Source: Candidatus Bathyarchaeota archaeon (lineage in GTDB: Archaea; Thermoproteota; Bathyarchaeia; Bathyarchaeales; Bathyarchaeaceae). From it: DNA of 24,388 nt. Of the stretch, positions 21,998-24,388 are shown piece by piece. The stretch is taken from assembly GCA_026967815.1 (NCBI GenBank), contig JAPUUO010000010.1:1-24388 (forward strand). The letters are read 5' to 3'. Each line of letters begins with the position of its first letter. Position 1 is the first letter of the stretch. Under the pieces are notes generated by a model. It did not search any database, was not told where the DNA came from, and worked only from the letters and a program-made list of their open reading frames with translations. The position numbers were made by a program, and so were the translations under genes.

Positions 21998-22585
21998 ATG
22001 GCTTATAAGTACATGGCTGAGGCTTGGAAAAGACCTGAAGCCTCTTTTGTAAAGGAGATTATGAAGCAAAGGGCAATTCAGTGGCGGCGGCAACCAACTA
22101 TCATTAGAGTGGAACGACCGACTCGATTGGATCGTGCGCGAAAACTCGGATATAAAGCCAAGCAAGGATTCGTTATTGTTCGGGTTCGTGTTAGGAGAGG
22201 TTGGTTAAAGAGATCTCGACCTAAAGCTGGTCGTAGGCCCAAGCGTATGGGTGTGACTAAGATTAAGCTTGCGAAAAGTTTGAGACTTGTAGCAGAGGAG
22301 CGTGCCGGTAGAAAGTTTCCGAATTTGGAGGTCTTAAACTCATTTTGGGTTTGGGAAGACGGGCGCTACAAGTGGTATGAAATTATTATGGTGGATCCGC
22401 ATCATCCTGTTATTCAATCAGATGAGAACATTAACTGGATTTGCGACACTGTTCATCGGGGACGGGTTTTTCGTGGTCTTACAAGTGCAGGCAAGAAAAT
22501 GCGCGGTCTTCGCCATAAAGGGCGCGGTGCAGAGAAGGTTCGACCGAGTCGTGGAGCTGTTAGGAAACGAAAAGAAAAACAGTGA
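21998..22585 (+). CDS. rpl15e: Large ribosomal subunit protein L15e
   Basis: The 195-residue protein begins MAYKYMAEAWKRPE and has the strongly basic body of archaeal/eukaryotic L15e, with WRRQPTIIRVERPTRLDRAR, KRSRPKAGRRPKRMGVTKIK, and a glycine/arginine-rich end (GLRHKGRGAEKVRPSRG). L15e binds 23S rRNA; it is absent from bacteria, which supports an archaeal source. The ATG at 21998 has GGAGG eight bases upstream; the TTG at 21992 is not needed. The leader holds two inverted repeats. In several archaea this gene begins the ribosome/exosome/RNase P neighbourhood, and the RNase P-linked genes lie at the right end here, separated by three or four other genes. Confidence 0.97.
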   Translation: MAYKYMAEAWKRPEASFVKEIMKQRAIQWRRQPTIIRVERPTRLDRARKLGYKAKQGFVIVRVRVRRGWLKRSRPKAGRRPKRMGVTKIKLAKSLRLVAEERAGRKFPNLEVLNSFWVWEDGRYKWYEIIMVDPHHPVIQSDENINWICDTVHRGRVFRGLTSAGKKMRGLRHKGRGAEKVRPSRGAVRKRKEKQ

Positions 22586-22593
22586 CGCAATGT

Positions 22594-23055
22594 TTAGGGC
22601 ACGTAGACCAGAGTTGATATGACGCAACCATAGTTGTCCATGGGCACTCTTAAAACTTCCATCCTGTAGCTTATTCTGTCTATCTGAACATCCCTTATTT
22701 TTGCCATTTCTTTGATTTTCCATCGAAGCGTCTCTTTCAAAGCTCTTGCATCCATATAGCCGTGGGCTTCTGCGACGAGTCCAAATTTTCTTTCTGATTC
22801 CCATGCCCATGCAATTCCAGCGCCAATCGTTGTTCCTTCGCTTCCATCCATTCGGGCTATTACTGCGTGTGTGATTGAGCCAGCTGGTATTTTTCTCCAT
22901 TTTCTGTTTCTGCATTTAGGTGGGAGTATAGAGCTTACTGGGACGAGGTTGCATTGACCTATTCCTGCCTTTTTTAAGGCTAGATCGAAAGCGTTTAGTT
23001 CTGAAATTGGGCTTATGGCTTTGCCGCTTGTTATAAAAAACTCTTTTGGAATCAT
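22594..23055 (-). CDS. pdaD: Pyruvoyl-dependent arginine decarboxylase
   Basis: The self-cleavage site is GQCNLVPVSSILPPK (33-47): the chain is cut between S41 and S42 and S42 becomes the pyruvoyl cofactor. The beta-subunit core (SITHAVIARMDGSEGTTIGA and AHGYMDARALKETLRWK) matches the archaeal PdaD family (about 150-165 residues). The enzyme makes agmatine from arginine for polyamine synthesis and, in archaea, for agmatidine in tRNA-Ile. The ATG at 23055 has only CTAGAG upstream; a TATA-like TATAAAC lies too near for a leaderless transcript. It is convergent with L15e, the stops being 8 bp apart. Confidence 0.95.
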   Translation of the reverse strand: MIPKEFFITSGKAISPISELNAFDLALKKAGIGQCNLVPVSSILPPKCRNRKWRKIPAGSITHAVIARMDGSEGTTIGAGIAWAWESERKFGLVAEAHGYMDARALKETLRWKIKEMAKIRDVQIDRISYRMEVLRVPMDNYGCVISTLVYVP

Positions 23056-23185
23056 CTCTAGGGTTTATATTCTCCACTTTTGTTGCATGCAATAGAAGCT
23101 GTTTTGTTTAATAGCTTTACGGTTTCAATGGAAAGGCTCAGCAATTTTTTGGGAAAATCAAGAACACGAGCGTCGAATACATACG

Positions 23186-23503
23186 CTAGTCTAGCTTTTT
23201 GCCGCACTTGTAGCAGAACCGAGCATCCGCAGAGTTCTCGTTTCCGCATTGTGAACAGGTCACATTTTCTCGACTGATTGCTTCTCTAAATTCTGCTCTC
23301 GCTGTTTCGAAGCCTTTCTTGATTTCTCTAGCAGCCACTGAAAATGCTTTCTCCATTTCTTCGCCCATTTTGGCGAACGCCTCTTTCAAGTCGTCTCGCG
23401 CGGCAGAAACGCCTGCTTCTCTTCCTTTGCTGGTCTTCGCGCCACACTTATGACAGAAATACGCGTCTTCTGGGAGTTCTGCATCGCATTTCGAACAAAA
23501 CAT
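23186..23503 (-). CDS. Double zinc-ribbon protein with central helix (105 aa)
   Basis: Two near-identical zinc ribbons flank a helix: N-terminal C3-x2-C6 ... C17-x2-C20 (FCSKCDAELPEDAYFCHKCG) and C-terminal C83-x2-C86 ... C97-x2-C100 (CSQCGNENSADARFCYKCG). The middle (DDLKEAFAKMGEEMEKAFSV, then REIKKGFETARAEFREA) is an amphipathic helix suitable for membrane or partner binding. Function unknown; such proteins are common in archaea. The ATG at 23503 has GGGGAT about 5 nt upstream and gives the canonical MFCSKC start; the longer frame upstream is non-coding. It shares its strand with PdaD but not obviously its transcript. Confidence 0.8.
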   Translation of the reverse strand: MFCSKCDAELPEDAYFCHKCGAKTSKGREAGVSAARDDLKEAFAKMGEEMEKAFSVAAREIKKGFETARAEFREAISRENVTCSQCGNENSADARFCYKCGKKLD

Positions 23504-23619
23504 GATTATCCCCAGTGTTGAGAAAGCAAACGAAAGAAACTTAAATCTTTTGGAATTTTTGGTGCGTGCCACAAGTCATAAGAGCGGCTTTTTGAAGAGA
23601 GGACAGGTGGTGAGAAGTC

Positions 23620-23769
23620 GTGAAAACAATGAAATGTCCAAAATGTGGTATTCCTTTACACAAGGACGATATTGAGAGCATACATCTTCGTGGAAGAATT
23701 GAGAAACATTATGCTTATGTGTGCAAGAAATGCGACTATATCATCGGCTTTGGTGCAGTTGCCCACTAA
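23620..23769 (+). CDS. Small zinc-ribbon protein (49 aa)
   Basis: GTG at 23620 to TAA at 23767-23769. The protein reads MKTMKCPKCG, then a basic helical stretch (ESIHLRGRIEKHYAY), then VCKKCDYIIGFG. The C6-x2-C9 and C35-x2-C38 pairs form one zinc ribbon, with a CKKCDY-type second half as in many archaeal single-ribbon proteins. GGTGA lies six bases upstream of the GTG, making that start better than the ATG three codons on. Divergent from the double zinc-ribbon gene, with a 116-bp shared promoter region. Role unknown; binding nucleic acid or a protein partner is possible. Confidence 0.75.
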   Translation: MKTMKCPKCGIPLHKDDIESIHLRGRIEKHYAYVCKKCDYIIGFGAVAH

Positions 23770-23931
23770 TTGAGTGGAATACTCCCTCTTTATCTAGCCC
23801 TTTAGTGCAGGCGCCTACGATACCATCGCGCACACAAACATACAACTACAGGGTTGAATTACTCGGGAATGATCAATCCTGGGCATATTTTAATAATAGT
23901 GATTGGAAATTAGTGCATTTGGTGTGAGCTT

Positions 23932-24375
23932 TTGTCTCGCTCCTCTATTGTCTTCATTGATGTCAGCTTGTCTGCCCATGCGACCGAAGATGAAGACAAA
24001 GTTATGCAGGCTGTGCATAATCTTTTTCCGCCAGAATGTTTGGACAACATAGTTTTCAAAAGGCAGAACTTGCATGGGCATCATAAGAACCCAATAGTTC
24101 TCTTTGGAACAAGAATAAAAGATAAAGAAATCACTAAGGCGTTTGTTGAAAACTTGTCTTCTAACCTCTCCATAGTGGATAAACAAATTTTGCTTGAAGA
24201 TATCGGTCGGCATGTAGAGAAAGGAAGCCTTTATCTGCGTCTTAGCAAGCAGGCTGCCTTTAAGAGAAGTTTTAAACTTTGCAAGGCTGACCCTATCCGT
24301 GTACGTATACGTTTTAGAAAGAGTGCGCTTGAGGATGTTGTCCAGATCTGTCAGGAACTTGGGATATTGCCATGA
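23932..24375 (+). CDS. COG1325 RNA-binding protein (exosome-linked)
   Basis: A 147-residue protein of the archaeal COG1325 family, predicted to bind RNA and often linked by neighbourhood to the exosome. It begins MSRSSIVFIDVSLSAHATED, contains LHGHHKNPIVLFGTRIKD and a long helical region, and ends in VRVRIRF-like strands (IRVRIRFRKSALEDVVQICQ). The start is TTG at 23932, with GGTGTGAG about 4-8 nt upstream. The stop overlaps the ATG of the next gene as ATGA, so they are coupled. In many archaea the order is rpl15e, COG1325 gene, rnp3, rnp2 and proteasome genes; here the first two are split by unrelated genes. Confidence 0.85.
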   Translation: MSRSSIVFIDVSLSAHATEDEDKVMQAVHNLFPPECLDNIVFKRQNLHGHHKNPIVLFGTRIKDKEITKAFVENLSSNLSIVDKQILLEDIGRHVEKGSLYLRLSKQAAFKRSFKLCKADPIRVRIRFRKSALEDVVQICQELGILP

Positions 24376-24388
24376 GAAAATTTGTAGA
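24372..24388 (+). CDS. rnp3: Start of probable RNase P protein component 3 gene (partial)
   Basis: Only 17 bases are in the window: ATG AGA AAA TTT GTA GA, encoding MRKFV and part of a sixth codon. The ATG overlaps the stop of the COG1325 gene (ATGA). From known archaeal gene order this would be the Rpp30-like RNase P subunit; the call rests on context and on a start that would fit M-R-x-F-V-D. The sequence itself is too short to prove it. Confidence 0.45.

Noticed and set aside
22418..22915. Minus-strand 165-codon frame across L15e and pdaD
   Set aside because: It is antisense to L15e and out of frame within pdaD, both of which are certain genes; composition is unlike a protein.
1..24388. 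tRNA genes, CRISPR arrays, insertion sequences, integrases
   Set aside because: No T-loop and acceptor pairing, no spaced repeats, no transposase or integrase motifs and no long terminal repeats were found by eye; short direct repeats seen are promoter-scale only.

Overview
This window looks like archaeal chromosome, most likely from a Bathyarchaeia-type (TACK) lineage; the lineage is inferred from gene content, without a database search. The archaeal signs are ribosomal protein L15e, pyruvoyl-dependent arginine decarboxylase, a COG1325 RNA-binding protein followed by the start of a probable RNase P subunit, a geranylgeranyl-reductase family flavoprotein, a Dph6-type diphthine-ammonia ligase, a ComB-type phosphatase, TATA-like boxes before several genes, and Shine-Dalgarno sites of the GGTGA/GGAGG type paired with many GTG or TTG starts. 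Genes are short, densely packed and on both strands. I see no tRNA, rRNA, CRISPR array, insertion sequence or phage gene.

Left part (1-6.9 kb, almost all minus strand): a partial GrpB-family protein, two class I methyltransferases, a half-size EamA transporter, a 40-residue cysteine-rich protein missed by length cut-offs, a rhodanese fused to a second domain, rubrerythrin, a DUF6485-type cysteine-rich protein, and a coupled pair of membrane proteins sharing an REACFG motif, one of them with a zinc ribbon. Rubrerythrin, the rhodanese fusion and the DUF6485-type protein lie together and suggest a thiol/peroxide-stress group.

Middle (7.1-16.2 kb): a winged-helix protein with a C-terminal Cren7-like zinc domain, a GNAT acetyltransferase, a third methyltransferase, an unrecognised 275-residue protein, a membrane protein coupled to an ArsB/NhaD-superfamily transporter, an HPr-kinase/PEPCK-like P-loop protein, a translationally coupled comB-Nudix pair, and an HxlR-type regulator divergent from the geranylgeranyl reductase gene.

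Right part (16.3-24.4 kb): geranylgeranyl reductase, then a PRTase-fold protein followed by an unrecognised protein with an HExxH zinc-peptidase signature, which is the most intriguing pair here; then a secreted or anchored protein, a membrane PH-like protein coupled to a DinB protein, Dph6, L15e with a structured leader, PdaD, two zinc-ribbon proteins, and the COG1325 gene overlapping the first codons of what is probably rnp3. L15e and this last pair fit the ribosome/RNase P/exosome/proteasome neighbourhood known from archaea, here broken up by inserted genes.

Four protein genes under 60 residues were found by reading the gaps (1705-1827, 10382-10495, 12902-13063, 23620-23769), plus one doubtful one (20976-21104). 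Function calls rest on motifs and family memory only.
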